Assembly: GCF_000275845.1 (NCBI RefSeq)
Contig: NW_006766886.1
Coordinates: 875,669 to 939,668 of the forward strand
Length of the DNA stretch: 64,000 nucleotides
Direction: 5' to 3'
Source: Dichomitus squalens LYAD-421 SS1
Taxonomy: Eukaryota > Basidiomycota > Agaricomycetes > Polyporales > Polyporaceae
Shown here: piece by piece, positions 1-11,900 of the stretch
Layout: each line of letters begins with the position of its first letter
Position numbering within the stretch: position 1 is the first letter of the stretch
The notes under the pieces: generated by a model
Database searches by the model: none
The model's input: the letters and a program-made list of their open reading frames with translations, nothing else
Told to the model about the DNA's origin: nothing
Made by a program: the position numbers and the translations under genes

Positions 1-255
1 TTGGTAAGCGTACCGAAGAACTCACCTCATTGTGTCCGACTCCTCCTCGCCCTCCCCCTCATGCTCAACTCCTTGATTCCGGGAACGAAGGTGAATGTGG
101 GATTATTATTGAGGATGGTGAGCCCACATCAATAGCGGGGAGGCAGTGGAGCAGCGATGTGGTTTGGGGGATTGCAGCGGGCTTGACAAACAGCGACACT
201 TGGGGTGGCTGGACTCAAGGGCACGCGTACTAGTTAATCCGCACAAAGTAATGTA

Positions 256-699
256 TCACCTAGGCCTTAGACACATGCTAGAGACAAGTGAGAGGCACGT
301 CGACGTCATGGGTGTAAGGACATGCACGTCCGATCCGGTTATCGTAAGGACTTGGATTGAGCGCCTGAAATAATCCGCCCAATCTGAACCGAGATCTCCC
401 GACCTCAACCACTCTTCTACGACTTTCGCCGACCTAGAACAGCAGAGCCCATGTAGGTTCTCACTGGGGGTCACTCTCGAGTGCTTTCGCCTTCGCTTCA
501 GATCGAACCAGGGCGGTGATCTCGAAAGTGTCCGCCTCCGGGTGCGCAAGGATGGCTTGCAGGGCACTGCCGCCAATGTATCCTGCGAGAGACGGTAGTA
601 ATGGCCAGCATATTCGGAGATATTATCGCCCTCGGAAGTTCGAAGAACACTGCTCGTACCCGTAGCCTCAATGTAAAAGATAGCGATCTCAGAAGACAT
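256..699 (-). pseudogene. NAD(P)-binding Rossmann (NmrA-like) protein, partial or decayed
   Basis: The ATG at 699 starts MSSEIAIFYIEATG. A 77-nt intron (659-583, GTACGA...CTCGCAG) then joins it to YIGGSALQAILAHPEADTF, followed by EITALVRSEAKAKALES. This is the beta1-loop-alpha1 start of an atypical short-chain or NmrA-like reductase, where the nucleotide loop is normally GATGYIGG. Here the first glycine is replaced by glutamate (EATGYIGG). A good donor at 464 and an acceptor ending at 434 allow a third exon (KVVEEWLRSGDLGSDWADYF), which resembles the next part of the fold. Beyond about 365 I find no further recognisable exons, although the family is usually about 300-350 residues. It is either a decayed gene or a gene whose remaining exons I cannot see. 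The Rossmann start is clear; the substrate is unknown. Confidence 0.5.
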
Positions 700-2512
700 C
701 TCGCTTCAACGCGGCGGTTATGAGCTATCAGTTGGGTGCGATTGGGATGGGCAGTGGGATGGGCGGCGGCCCTCCAGACTCCGATCCCACGCAGCTCTTT
801 ATAGCTGGAGGTGACAAAGACATCCATCTGCGTTGACTAGTGTGCACAATCGTGCGGCTGGTCGCTAACCGAGACGGGGCTTGGGTCAGTAAGAGGAAGG
901 TAGGAGGCGACGGTAGGAGTCGAATGGGGCCAACTTCCGACCGGATGTCTGCGACACCTCGAAGAATCAGCGACTGCATCCGAGTCTCCATAAGCGAGGA
1001 GGTTAGGTGATAGTAAGTACTGTGCGCACGTTCCTTGCATGGATTGAGGACATCCTTTTGTCGTGTTCCATCGACCATCGACATGCCTGGCGGAAACTTA
1101 TCAAAACTACGGTATATTGAGTTGCTCCAAGCCCAGGCAGATCGAGCGGGATGTATGGTCATCGACCGGTCCTCGGGACTGTCGCTCATCCCGAACCACC
1201 CCCTGCCTTTGCAGCCCAGATCGGAGAACACAGGAATGTAGAGTACTTACTTGATAACGTATCTATAGAGCGGAATCGCTCATTCTATCATTACTGATAT
1301 CAAGCTTGCTAAAGTTGGTGTCCACATACAGCCCAGCCGAAGACGTACGTGCACACTGCCGTGCCGAGGACGCAAGTACCTGAACGCGACTCGGAGGTCC
1401 CATGCTCGCTTCGACTTGAGTTCTTCGTACGAAGCTGTTGAAGCTGTTGGGGCTTGCTAGAGCTCTTGAACTACACAGTGTAAGCAAATGAGCACAATGA
1501 CGGAGAGCGATACCATACCTTGACAATTCAGAAGCCAGAGAGTTCCATGACTCGAGACGCGTAGTCGTCCCACAAGCTTTGAGTCCAACCCCAGTGGCTG
1601 AACTCTAAGTATGTTGTGCCGACTCTGTTTCCGATTTGGGCGTGTTGTGCACAATAATTACTAGGTCAACGAGTCTATCAAGCTCTCCCAACGTCTTTAT
1701 CTACTTGTTGCACTAGTTTTCCGGGCATAACGAACCTAGCAGTGCACCCGCCGCTTGCCTCTGCTCGCTGCAGGCGCTTGAGCTGAGCTTGAATCCAGGT
1801 AGGCAGGCGCGCGGTAGGCGCGCGGTGAACCCAGCTCGGAGCGACCAGAATCGAACATCCCTACACAAGCCACATGCTCGACCGAGAGGCCACGGCCATT
1901 ACATGTTCAAGAAATTGCAGTCCATCCTCGTTATTCTGCTTGCCGCTGGTTGACTGTGAATGGCTGCCGCAAACTCCAGTGGCTCTTTATCAAACGGCGA
2001 GCATCGTCTCAGGATCTGGACAACCTAATCGGCGCGGGCGTGAGTGGCTCTGGTGCTCTTGCTTTGAACATGAGCTGATCAATATTCGTGCTTGTGACCC
2101 ATCGTCGCGTCTTGGTTGCGCGCAGATGCAATTCGGGCCTGGGGCACACGCCCGTACTGCTGGCCATAGCCTGCGCCGAGGTCGGTCAAAAGTAAGGTTG
2201 CAAGCACAGCTGCCCCGTTCATCTTCTCCTGGCGTCTCGTCATGCGCACCTACAGGACCAAATTGAATGCAGAAGTGGCCCCAGGCAGGCCTGTCACCTC
2301 GCACGTTCAAACCAGGCCAAGGAAGGGTTGAGGGCACTTGTCGTAGATTCGCTCGACTACGACCGACAATATAACAATAACAGCACGGGCACGGGGCAAG
2401 CAAGCAATCCTTCTCCGCCTCCTTCCCCAGATTGATCGAACAGCCACCACTGAATACCCCGGTGTGAGGCTTAATGGAGGCGATGATGCGGAGCGCGGTG
2501 GGGTCCCGCCGA
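700..2512. other. No gene recognised (1.8 kb)
   Basis: Both strands hold only short frames with no recognisable domain and no plausible splice-linked series. A short GC-rich direct repeat (ggcgcgcggtaggcgcgcgg) lies near 1806-1826. I see no RNA gene or transposon signature. Confidence 0.5.
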
Positions 2513-3034
2513 TCAGGCGGTGACGGGGACGCAGCCGATGTTGACGAGGCCGCCTGCGAGTGCAAAACGTGAGTAATTCCGCTTGGCCTATAGCAGCGCG
2601 AGAACGGAGAGGCATCACGCACCGGTAGAGTTGTTCTCGCAGCACACGGGGTGCGCGGAGCTGCAGAGGTCACGACGGTCAGCACCACAGCGCACCGCAG
2701 TGACCGCACTGCGCCAGGGATCCCCTCCTCTGGGGAGACTCGAGGATTGAATGGGAACACAAACTCACCAGGTGCCCGCGAGGGTGGCGCCGATGACGGT
2801 GATGGGGTCGCAGTCGACGCCGATGACGGTAGTGAGGTCCTTGATGGCCTCCTGGACGAGCGGGGTGAGGTATTTGGTGAACGACGAGTCGTCCGAGCGG
2901 CCGACGGTGTTGCAGCAATGGATCTCGCCGGTGTTGCACTTGCCACCGGAGTCGCCGTCCTTGGGGGCCGGGAGGGCAGTGGCGACCGCAAGGAGTGCGG
3001 ACAGGGCGGCGGTGATGGCGAGCTTGGAGAACAT
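2513..3034 (-). CDS. Class I hydrophobin
   Basis: Secreted, self-assembling surface protein that coats aerial hyphae and lowers surface tension. The gene has three exons (3034-2769, 2660-2623, 2553-2513) totalling 345 nt, giving 114 residues. The signal peptide is MFSKLAITAALSALLAVATA. The mature part has the full eight-cysteine pattern C-x6-CC-x33-C-x13-C-x5-CC-x12-C-x5; the spacing of Cys3-Cys4 and Cys4-Cys5 is that of class I. The fifth cysteine codon (TG|C) is split by intron 1, which supports that splice choice. The longer frame has an upstream start at 3088, but the ATG at 3034 begins directly at the signal peptide. A TATA element lies about 130 bp upstream. Confidence 0.95.
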
Positions 3035-3162
3035 CTCGAGGGTTGTTGGTGTGGTGGGTAGGAGAAAGAAAGAGTGAGTGGGTTGCAAGTTGCTTGAGAG
3101 GCTAAGGAGTGTGGATAGCTGAAGTGGACTTCGCTGAGGGAGGTTAGCGGGTGTGCTTCAGC

Positions 3163-3170
3163 TTATATAC
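3163..3170 (-). promoter_or_regulatory. TATA box of the hydrophobin gene
   Basis: On the minus strand the sequence reads GTATATAA, about 130 bp upstream of the hydrophobin ATG at 3034. This spacing fits an expressed basidiomycete hydrophobin promoter with a leader of about 100 nt. Assigned by position and motif only. Confidence 0.6.
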
Positions 3171-4368
3171 TCCAGCGTGCGCTGAAAGCGCTGACATATG
3201 GCTTACTGCGCGCAGGATCCAGCTTCGCGAGGAGGCCAGAGGACGGCCGACGTCTCTGCAGCAGCGCGGAAGCATTGTTCAGCACTAGGAACTCGCCACC
3301 GTGGTCGTTACGACATGCACGCATGCATCGACAAGGTGCGCGCTCATCAGCGCACCATTGGGGCGCTCCAAGCACTTCAAGCAGGCAGGGCAGCGGCGGG
3401 CGGGCGCACCAAACGCACGAGCCTTGGCATCCATGCTCGGCCGCGCTGACAAGAAGACTCAGTGCTATGGCGCAGATCTCGGTGCAATGCTTCGCGGCGC
3501 GGACAGGCCACCAGTGGCCGTATTATGTGGACCGCGTATGGATATGTGCTGAGCTCGGTCGCGACGGTGGCGTACAAGTCGGCCAGTAAGGCCGGGACTT
3601 GCTATATCAGATCCGATGCCTGCCCGTGGGGCATTGTGAGAATGAATGATTTCACTAGGAATGCTGGATCAACCGAGTTGGTTGAACCGGCATGCCAGCA
3701 GGAAACAATCATCTCTCATAGAGGCGTGATTCACCAAGATAGATTCTAGCACAATGCTGCATGAATGCACGATGCCCAAGGACAATTACCGGGTGTGCTG
3801 AAGACGATGTCAAGCAACACATGCGTTTTTTTTCGCTCCTGAGGGATACATAGAACCTATAGGTTCTTCGCAAGTGCGATATTTCTATGTGAACGTTTAA
3901 GTTGACAACATGCGAATGACCTACATAGTAGCTATTTATTCGCATTGCGACTATCTTAAGCGCTTCTACTAGCGCTTGTAAGCGATTATAAACCTTCAGA
4001 GGCAATGCGGAGTCCTGGGCCTCGAGCCTTCTTGTTTCCCCTCATGAATAGAATCCTGAACTTCATAGCGCAAGGCGACAAAGGAGGTGGAACGATCACG
4101 CTGCTACTCCGGGACCTGCAGTGCTACATTGGCTGATATCATGTAAATAGGCACCTATGCGAATAACTGCCATCAACTCTGCGAATAACTCCCACCTCTA
4201 GTCCTAGTCAGTTGATAACGTCGCGAAGATCTCGTCTGGAGTTCTTTGCCCTACACTCATTCTCACGTGTAACACAGCGGGTCTAATAGACGGGGCCGAG
4301 GACCTGATGGCTTGCCATCGTCGCCGCAGACAACGCCGACGAAAGCCGACCTCCCCCCGTCACAAACT
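3171..4368. other. Intergenic region, no gene recognised (1.2 kb)
   Basis: Lies between the hydrophobin promoter and the ABHD11-type hydrolase. The half nearer 4 kb is AT-richer (about 3800-4000). Only short unsupported frames are present. Confidence 0.5.
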
Positions 4369-5746
4369 ATGATCCCTCAGTCGCCTCTAGGCACTTTCGT
4401 TCTCTGCGGTCAGTCGTTACGACAGCATCTGGCTAAGTCATGTCGCCAGCAGATACGAGCTGCGTCTTCCGCCGTCTCGCCGGTCGAGCTGCGCTATGAC
4501 AAGATCGTTCCACCAGACGGGAACGAGACAGACCGACCGCTAGTCATCCTCCACGGGCTCTTGTACGTGTATTCCAGCATTGAATCAGAGAGAGAGAGAC
4601 TAAGCGAGCGCTTCCCCAGTGGGACCAGACGGAACTTCGGGTCGCTCACGAAGGCGTTCGCGAAGGACCTCGGTCGGCCAGTGTATACGTTGGTGCGTTC
4701 TCGTCCAGGTCGCGCGCCCCAGTTGTCCTTTGACGCTTCATGCAGGATCTGCGCAATCATGGCATGTCCCCACATGCCGAACCCCACACGTACCCAGCCA
4801 TGGCCGCGGACGTCCTCCATTTCTTCCAGACGCATAAGCTATCGAACATCTCCCTCCTCGGCCATTCAATGTAAGCCTCCTGGACGCCAAGCCCGTACAC
4901 TGTGAACCCCTGTCCATCTCACGCGTCCCCCACGTGTTGAAAAACAGGGGAGGAAAAGTGGCCATGACAGTCGCCCTCGACCCGGACCTGCCCCGCGAAC
5001 TGCTCGCGCACCTGATCATCGAGGATATCGCCCCAGCGCGACGCGCGCTCTCTTCGAAGTTTCAAGGGTACATCGAGGCGATGAAGAAGATAGAAGCGAA
5101 CGCGGTCAGGACGCGTCAGGAGGCCGACCGCGTGCTCAAGCCGTACGAACAGGTGCGCTCTCACACCCGCATGCGTCCAGGGGGCGGACATGAAGTCTAG
5201 ACCTTGAATTTCTGCATTCTAACGAGGCGTGCTAGGACCCTATGATACGGGCGTTCCTTCTCATGAACCTCGAATATTCGACCGCCCACCAACAACGCTC
5301 ACTCAAGTTCGGGGTGCCCGTTGGGCTGCTCGGCGACTCGATACCGGAGATCGGGGACTTCCCTTGGTCGCCTGGCGAGCGGACGTTCGACGGTCCGACA
5401 TTGTTCATCAAAGGAAAGAAGAGCAAGTGCGTGACCCGCGATGAACGTCTAGAAAGGGGACTAACCTTCGCCGTTGTAGATATATCAATAGAAACAACAT
5501 TGACACCGTCAAGTCATTCTTCCCGAGCATGATCTTCGAGGAGTTGGACACTGGACATATGGGTGAGTCCGCGAGTCCAGTGTGGACGGCTGGTCTGGCA
5601 GCTGATTTCCATCTGATGCGTATGCAGTACATCCGGAGCGGTGTGTGCTGATTCCTGACGCTTCTGGACTTCTATTACTGACGGACGATTGGTATAGGCC
5701 GAACGAGTTCAAGGCTCTTGTCACAAACTTTATTCAGAGTAATTGA
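4369..5746 (+). CDS. ABHD11-type alpha/beta hydrolase, probably mitochondrial
   Basis: Serine hydrolase of the ABHD11/Imo32 (YGR031W) family. Eight exons (4369-4562, 4620-4692, 4746-4870, 4948-5152, 5236-5426, 5480-5562, 5628-5640, 5698-5746) sum to 933 nt, giving 310 residues, the usual family length. Landmarks after splicing are the oxyanion segment HGLFGTRRNFGSL, the DLRNHGMSPH motif, the nucleophile elbow GHSMGG (Ser codon just before intron 3), and the catalytic His in DTGHMVHPERP near the C-terminus. Exon 7 is only 13 nt. The first ATG (4369) gives a basic, serine/alanine-containing leader (SLRQHLAKSCRQQIRAASS) that looks like a mitochondrial targeting peptide; the frame upstream of it has no ATG. 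Human ABHD11 protects the 2-oxoglutarate dehydrogenase complex, but the fungal substrate is not established. Confidence 0.93.
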
Positions 5747-5848
5747 TCGCAAGGACTGCATAGACAGATTCCCGCAGAGTGGTGATGATCGATGTGCAAA
5801 TAGTTCAACACAGCCTGCAATTTCATGGCACAGAAATCACAACGTCGA

Positions 5849-7816
5849 TCACAGTGCATAAGCCCACACGACCGACTCTGCATGAGTCGTGGCGATGCTC
5901 CACATAGACGGAGAGCTCGCACATGTGTCGTTCATCGCCTCCAGCAGCGAGCGACGAAGATCCGTCGAGGTGGAGCCCTTCATACGCAGCACAGGAGGAG
6001 CAGAAGAGCAGCTAGCTTGAGCGTCACAAGATTCGCCAGAACCGAGACCAGCACGACACGCCACGGCGAGAGCATCGAGGGACAGCGTTGTACCGGCGAT
6101 AACTCCGTCCTGATGGAGCAGCGAAATGAGCCCCTTCAATTTCGAGCAGTCCTGCCGGACTTCCGGGAGAGGTTTCCCAAGTGGCGCTTCGCGCAAGGCC
6201 TCTTGCTTATCTTGTGGAAGCTGCACTGGTCCTTGGCCAAAAAGATAGGCCCCTTCTCCCTGAGCGTGCTGGTGTCTCTGAGGCGATGAAATAGCTTGTG
6301 GTTGCGCACTCTTTGGCAGCTGCGAAGACACTGCGTGCTGCGGCGCCGCAACCACGTTCCCATCGCCATCGTCACGCCGCAAACAAGGTTCGGAAACGTG
6401 CCTGCGCGAGACTATCCGCGCATGCTCCGATCCGAGCTCAGACGCAGATGGAGACTCGTCGTTATCGCTCGACGATCCCAAAGCCTGAGCCCTGAGACTG
6501 TTGATCATCGGCCGCCCATTGACAATCTTGGATCCGTCTGTCACGATTGACCCAAACGCTGACACTCCGGTAGGATGCAGATGTCGATGTGAGCGGGGAC
6601 GCGACGGGCGGCCGCGGCGGTAGGCGAGTCGCTGCGGTAGGACAAGAGGACGGAACTTGAGGCTCGTGGGTGAGACGATCGACTCGTGCTGCGCTTCTGC
6701 GATTTCGCGGCGTGCAACGTGGCTGGGGAGAATCAGAGGACGGAGCCCGGGTTTACCGTTCTTGCTATTGCGTTTGCCAAACGAGTCTGCGTCGGTGCTG
6801 GTGGTGGGCGAGGGAAGGTCGATGCCGGAGGCCCAAATGTGGAGGCGGGATTTGGGTGGCTTCGAGGACTTGTCGACGTTCGGGCCATAGAAGTATGCGG
6901 ACAGATCGTTCAATGGACACCGGGCTCGAGTGTCGGCGCGGCCGGTTACAGATATCTTGGGCGGAGAGGAGGTATATGGTTCGAAAGAGGGGTTCCCCTC
7001 GTCGCTGTAGAAGATCGAAGGTGCTCTAGGGGCGAAAGGATCGAAAACATCACCATTGGAAGTGCGGGGTGAAGCGGTATCTTCGCGAATAGAATCTGGA
7101 TCGGTGCGACGGCGAACGATGAATGCGAAGCGCTGCGACAGAGGAGAAAGCGGTGAAAAAGGACGCTTGGACTGCACCGGACTGGCTGATGGGCTTGATT
7201 CATCTCGCGAATGTAGTATGAACAGTCCTTTGAGTCCTCGGCGCTGAGCGAGCCCACTAGCCTCTTCTGCTACTTCAGGCAGGCTGAATGGTGAGAGGCT
7301 CCTAGGCTCGGTGGTGCCCTTGGGTGATGTGCATCGAGAGGTATCGCATGTTCCAGATAGAGAAGAGCCCGGTCGAGATGTCCCCGGAGTCAAGTCGAGA
7401 GTAGACAAGTCGGTCAAAGACGGACAGCTAGTAGAGGAGGAAACAAGACTAGGAGTTGCACCGCCACAGCGTGGAGGATCACACAGAACAGCATCTTCAC
7501 GAATCTTGCTTGAGAGTAGTTGACGGACTTCGGCGCATTCCTCGAAGGTCCGAGGTAGATCGCCAGTGTGATCTGTATGCGATATGCAATGAGATCATTG
7601 GCGCGATATCTCAGGTATCGAACTAAAGCATTCACCTTCGGACGTGGTCGGACCCGGTGACGAAGTGTTTCGACTAGTGCGGGGCCGCAGCAACTTGGGA
7701 GAGCCAACGTTCAGCCTCTGTGCAAGGGCGGAAAAGACGCTTGACATGACGGCTAGTTTTGCGTCGTTCGCGACGGAGAGGCGGGGTCCACCAGTTTTGG
7801 AACGATTCCGGCGCAT
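5849..7816 (-). CDS. Uncharacterised Ser/Pro/Arg-rich protein
   Basis: Two exons (7816-7636 and 7572-5849) separated by a 63-nt GT-AG intron give 1905 nt and 634 residues. The intron is supported because it links an ATG-started exon to a short conserved-looking stretch (HTGDLPRTFEECAEVRQLL) that precedes the long low-complexity body. The body is rich in Ser, Pro and Arg with no recognisable domain. It contains many SP and basic-x-x-S sites of the kind kinases phosphorylate. No signal peptide or membrane segment is visible. It is convergent with the ABHD11-type gene, with about 100 bp between their stops. The function is unknown, and further small introns inside the large exon cannot be excluded. 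Confidence 0.7.
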
Positions 7817-7836
7817 ATATATGGGAGATGACGGTG

Positions 7837-7880
7837 GCTGACTTGCGAGCCGACTTGCGAGCTGACTTGCTGACTTGCGA
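7837..7880. repeat. Short imperfect tandem repeat (GCTGACTTGCGA units)
   Basis: Four adjacent units read gctgacttgcga, gccgacttgcga, gctgacttgc and tgacttgcga. They lie 20-60 bp upstream of the ATG of the minus-strand gene starting at 7816, so they fall in its leader or core promoter. Confidence 0.75.
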
Positions 7881-8981
7881 CGGAGACCGGGCGACGCATC
7901 ATTCAGTATAAGTTACTGGTGTCAGTAAGACCAACTTCTGATGTCCTAGTAGGGGAGGGTCTTCTTGCTTTCAGAGGTTCGGCGCACTGCGACCGGGGCA
8001 ACCGTCAACCGCGATACGCGCGCATATTGCGCGCCTCCATGCAGGAGATCCCAGCACACTTTCATGCGCATGTGAATGTAGAAAATAGGGACGGATCTGT
8101 GGACTCGATTCAAGTAGTGCTCGACTGAACAAAGCCGAGTTTACCTGTGGGGGAAAAGGGTCGGGTAGATGGTGGCCAGGTCCAGGATACGCCGGCGGCG
8201 CGATCGGTTCGGCAAGAACTTCACGAGGCAGCATGCCCATCGCAAAATGACTCCCTCACGTAAAGAGCTCGTTGAACCTCTACTGCCAACATCTTCGTCT
8301 TCCTGCACTACAGGCTCGACCCGCAAAGACGGTGTGCCCCGCTGCTAGCCTGCAACATGTCTGGGTATCTGGAACTGTCGCCGCCGCCCGGTCTAGACTA
8401 GTAGAGCGTCTTTGGCGACTTGAATGAAAACACGCGTTCTGTGCATTCCACCCCAAAGCCCTACTGGGCAGGACGAATATCCGAAGCACCGCCAATGCGT
8501 CGTCCATGATAGAGATTCTGCTGTGGACAGCCCCACGACGATGATGGACGAGCAAGAGGAGGAGCGTTGCTGGGAATGGAGATGGAGAAGGCGATAACAG
8601 GGCGACGCCGGTGCACTTGCCGCATTTGAGTTCATCGCAATCGGCGGGTCCCAAGGTGCGTAATGAAGCGTCTTCTTGTCCAGAACATGAATGCCTTAGT
8701 TCGTTCCCTCTTTGGTCGTCTGCGGTTCTCAGGCAGCACGCTGCAACCATGCGTGACCTCCACTCTCCTCGGCGAACCTTAGATGAGCTGCGGCAGGATG
8801 CGCGATCTCCTCATAACCCCCAATCTCTCGCCTCCGTCCCGGATCGTACGCCCTTCTCTCGATATCTTTGGGCTCAGCTATCTAACCCGCCGTGCAACCT
8901 TCATCCTTTCTGAAGTACGTACCCCGGTCTTTGTGCGATTGACTTCAGGACGGCTCACGTCCACTATTGTTTCTCGCAGCG
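7881..8981. other. Intergenic region with unconfirmed frames
   Basis: An ATG at 8240 (minus) opens an 89-codon frame that begins with a proline-rich stretch. A plus-strand frame near 8800-8900 ends at a good donor (gtacgt) and could be an untranslated or alternative first exon of the next gene. Neither has a recognisable domain. Confidence 0.35.
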
Positions 8982-11900
8982 ATGAGTCTAGCAGCACTCC
9001 TATCCCCACGCCATCCGAACCTTCCGCACCAGCGGTCACCCCCCGGGGCTTTCCCTCCTCGAAATGACCTCGCGTGAGTCCTTGCTCTTGTTGCTCTCGT
9101 CCCGGGCCACCCAAACCGATCCACGTTCGCAGTGTACGCCCTCTACTTGCACCTATGGCTCGAGCGCCACGCATCGAAACCGCCTCGAGACGAGCTAAGG
9201 ATCTTCCGGTGAGTAAGGACAGTACAGCCGTTACCCGGCATATCCTCAAAGTATCCCATGTCCCAGCGCGACCCCACATATTGGGTCGACCAAGACCTGC
9301 TGTCGTTCGTGAGCCTGCACTACCCTCCAATCGAGGCCTCGCCGCTATCGAGCGTCATCGAGAAACACAAACTCACCCCTCAGGCTCTGTGGTATCTTCA
9401 AGACAGCCACGAGCATCTTTCTACGTAAGTCCTCTATCTACCCTTCCAAATCACATCGGATTCACCCATCGCTGGTAGGATCGCGAAGGATGAATCCTTG
9501 AAGGAGACACTATTGAAGCTTGCAGAATCCGTGCAGCCCGCCGTTTCTCCTACTACTCCCCGCGTCCGCCATGTGAGGAGGCTGTCCGAAGACCTCCTAC
9601 GACCTCCGCCACCGTCACCGCCCCCTGCTGTGCCGTCACCACCACCTCCGGAAGAACCAGTGCTGGAGGACGACGACGACGTCGCCGAGAGCATAGTGAG
9701 TGATTGGGCATTCGACGAAGACAGGGATGTCGACGACAACTCAGCGCCGGCTGCGGGCGAATCGTCTGCGCCCGCCGACACTGCCCCCGTTCCAGGATCC
9801 CCGGTCCAGGGTCTCGGTCTTCACACAGGTGAAGAACGCTCCGACGTCCCCGAAACCGCACAACCTCCACAGCCGGAATCCACAGGCGGGGTCGACCTCA
9901 TGACCTTCGAGGACGACTCCCAGCAGGAGATGACGCCTTTGCAGGCTACGTCCCAACCGCCCGCCGCAGCACCAGTGAACGCGGACGCCGACCACGCTCC
10001 CGCCGCTGATCCTCCACTCGAGGAGATGATCTCTGCGCAAGGCGCGTCGGCGGGCACCCACGTGCCCTCTGCTACCGAGGAGGAGCCGTCGTCCACCACC
10101 GCCACGCGAAGCGCAGATCAGCTTGCTCCCTCGGACGAGCCTCTTGCCACGCCCCGTGCTTCTCAAGACGCCCCTGCAGGCGAGCCCGCCGATCCAGGCC
10201 CAAGTACCCAGACTTCGCCTGTCGAGGACGAAGATCATCGCAGATTTTCGGAACGTGACTCCACACCTACTGCAGATCCGCCGCGCACGGCTTCGCCGTC
10301 TTCGGACTACCATGACGCCAACAGTACCCATGATGAGGAGGGCGAACAACAGCAGGCTCCCGCTGCTCATGCGGCGCCTGAAGAGAGCTCGTCGGAGCCG
10401 GCACAGCAGGCGGAGGGGCACGAGGCGGAGGGACACAAGCCGTCGGCTGTCGATCAGCAGTCCGCGAGGGAGACGGACGCGTCTGTCTCTACGTCGGAGG
10501 ACAAGCACGACGAGGTCTCCGCGACCCCTGACGAGGACGCATGGGGTCTAAGCGAGGAAGTATCAGGTCTGAGCGAGGACACTTCGAAGTCCGGCGAGGA
10601 CGTGTCAAAGCTTGACGAGGGCGCGTCAAAAGACGGCGGGGACGAGCCCCAGGTGACGGAGACCACACCTGCCGAGGAGCCCGTTCAGCAACCCTCGCTC
10701 TCACCCTCCTCTGTCGAGCCCGCATCGCAGCTATCTCCTGAGGAGACCGTCCCGGAGAGCGGTGCTCAGTCGTCTGCCACGCAGGAGGACGAGATAGCCC
10801 AACAGGTAGCATCGGGGGACGCGGAAGAGGCTCAGCAGCCCCAGGTGCCTCTTCCGGAGCCCACGTTGCCCGACCCTCTGTCGTCGGAGCAGTCTAGTGA
10901 GACCGTTGCGCTGTCGGAGCAGTCTGATGAGACCGTCAAGGCTGAAAAGTCTGTTATCGACGACGTCCGTGCTGTAACATCTGTGGAGAACGTTGGCGAG
11001 GACAAAGACGCGAAGGTCGAGGCAACCGAGACGAACGCGACCGAGACCGAGACGCCACCACCAGCGGCCGCCTTGGAACAGACTGACGAGCCTGCTGTCG
11101 TCGCCGACGATCCTCAGCTACGTTCCACTGAGCAAGATGTCGACGGAATCAGCAACGGAGTCAGCCACGAGGCCGTGACTACAGAGGCGAAGCCGGCGCA
11201 GGGCCCAGACCAGACCGACGACGCGCCGCAGGTGCCAGGGAACAGCACGAGGTCGACCTCGACTCCTTCCGAGCCTCCAGCTACCGACACTCCCGCTTCG
11301 ACCACGTCCGCGGACAAAGCCACGGCGACGATGCCGGCTACGCCGTCGTCGCCAACCGTCAAACTGGCGTCCGGCCGTGAGATGCAACTAGTCAGCCTCG
11401 ACTCTGAATCGAGGGAGCAGACGCCTGCTGCAAGCGCAAGCGGTACTCCCGCGGGCTTATCCCCGAGTCCAAGTGGTACTCCCTCAGGCGCGTCGCCGAT
11501 CCCGAGCAGTTCACGACAGACGAGCCCTCCTGCGTCGATGATACCCGAGGGCAAGGATACGTCGACATCTTCCCCGTCTGTACCGATGGCCAAGGCTGCC
11601 GAGAAGTCCCTGCGGCTTCCACAACTCGATACTACTCTTGGGCCCCTAGCTGACTCTGTGCGTCCCGCCGGACCCTCAGCTAATCACCATGCAAACCCCT
11701 GGCAACATTCGCCTGCAGGGGGTCAGGCTTCGTCGTCGTCTTTCACGAGGAGCCCCGTTGGTGGACGAGCCCCACCTTATTCACCTGCTCCTCAGGCGAA
11801 GAGCCCTGCATGGGGGTCTGCAAGAACCTGGGTCACATCACTCACGTCGTCGTTGGGGCTCGGCTCCCAATCAGAGCCCACCACTCGCAACCCGTCCCAA

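Noticed and set aside
1845..1870. Possible tRNA T-arm (GTTCGATTC on the minus strand)
   Set aside because: The flanking bases do not pair to form a T-stem, and no anticodon or acceptor arm is present.
1990..2991. 333-codon minus-strand frame overlapping the hydrophobin
   Set aside because: It runs through the hydrophobin in the wrong frame and is Arg/Pro/Thr-rich; the cysteine pattern lies in the spliced frame.
7414..7707. Minus-strand 97-codon frame through the intron of the gene at 5849-7816
   Set aside because: It reads across the 63-nt intron; splicing to the DLPRTFEECAEV frame is better supported.
9741..10508. 255-codon frame antisense to the large low-complexity gene
   Set aside because: Arg/Leu-rich shadow of a GC-rich sense exon; the sense frame has coherent acidic repeats and splice junctions.
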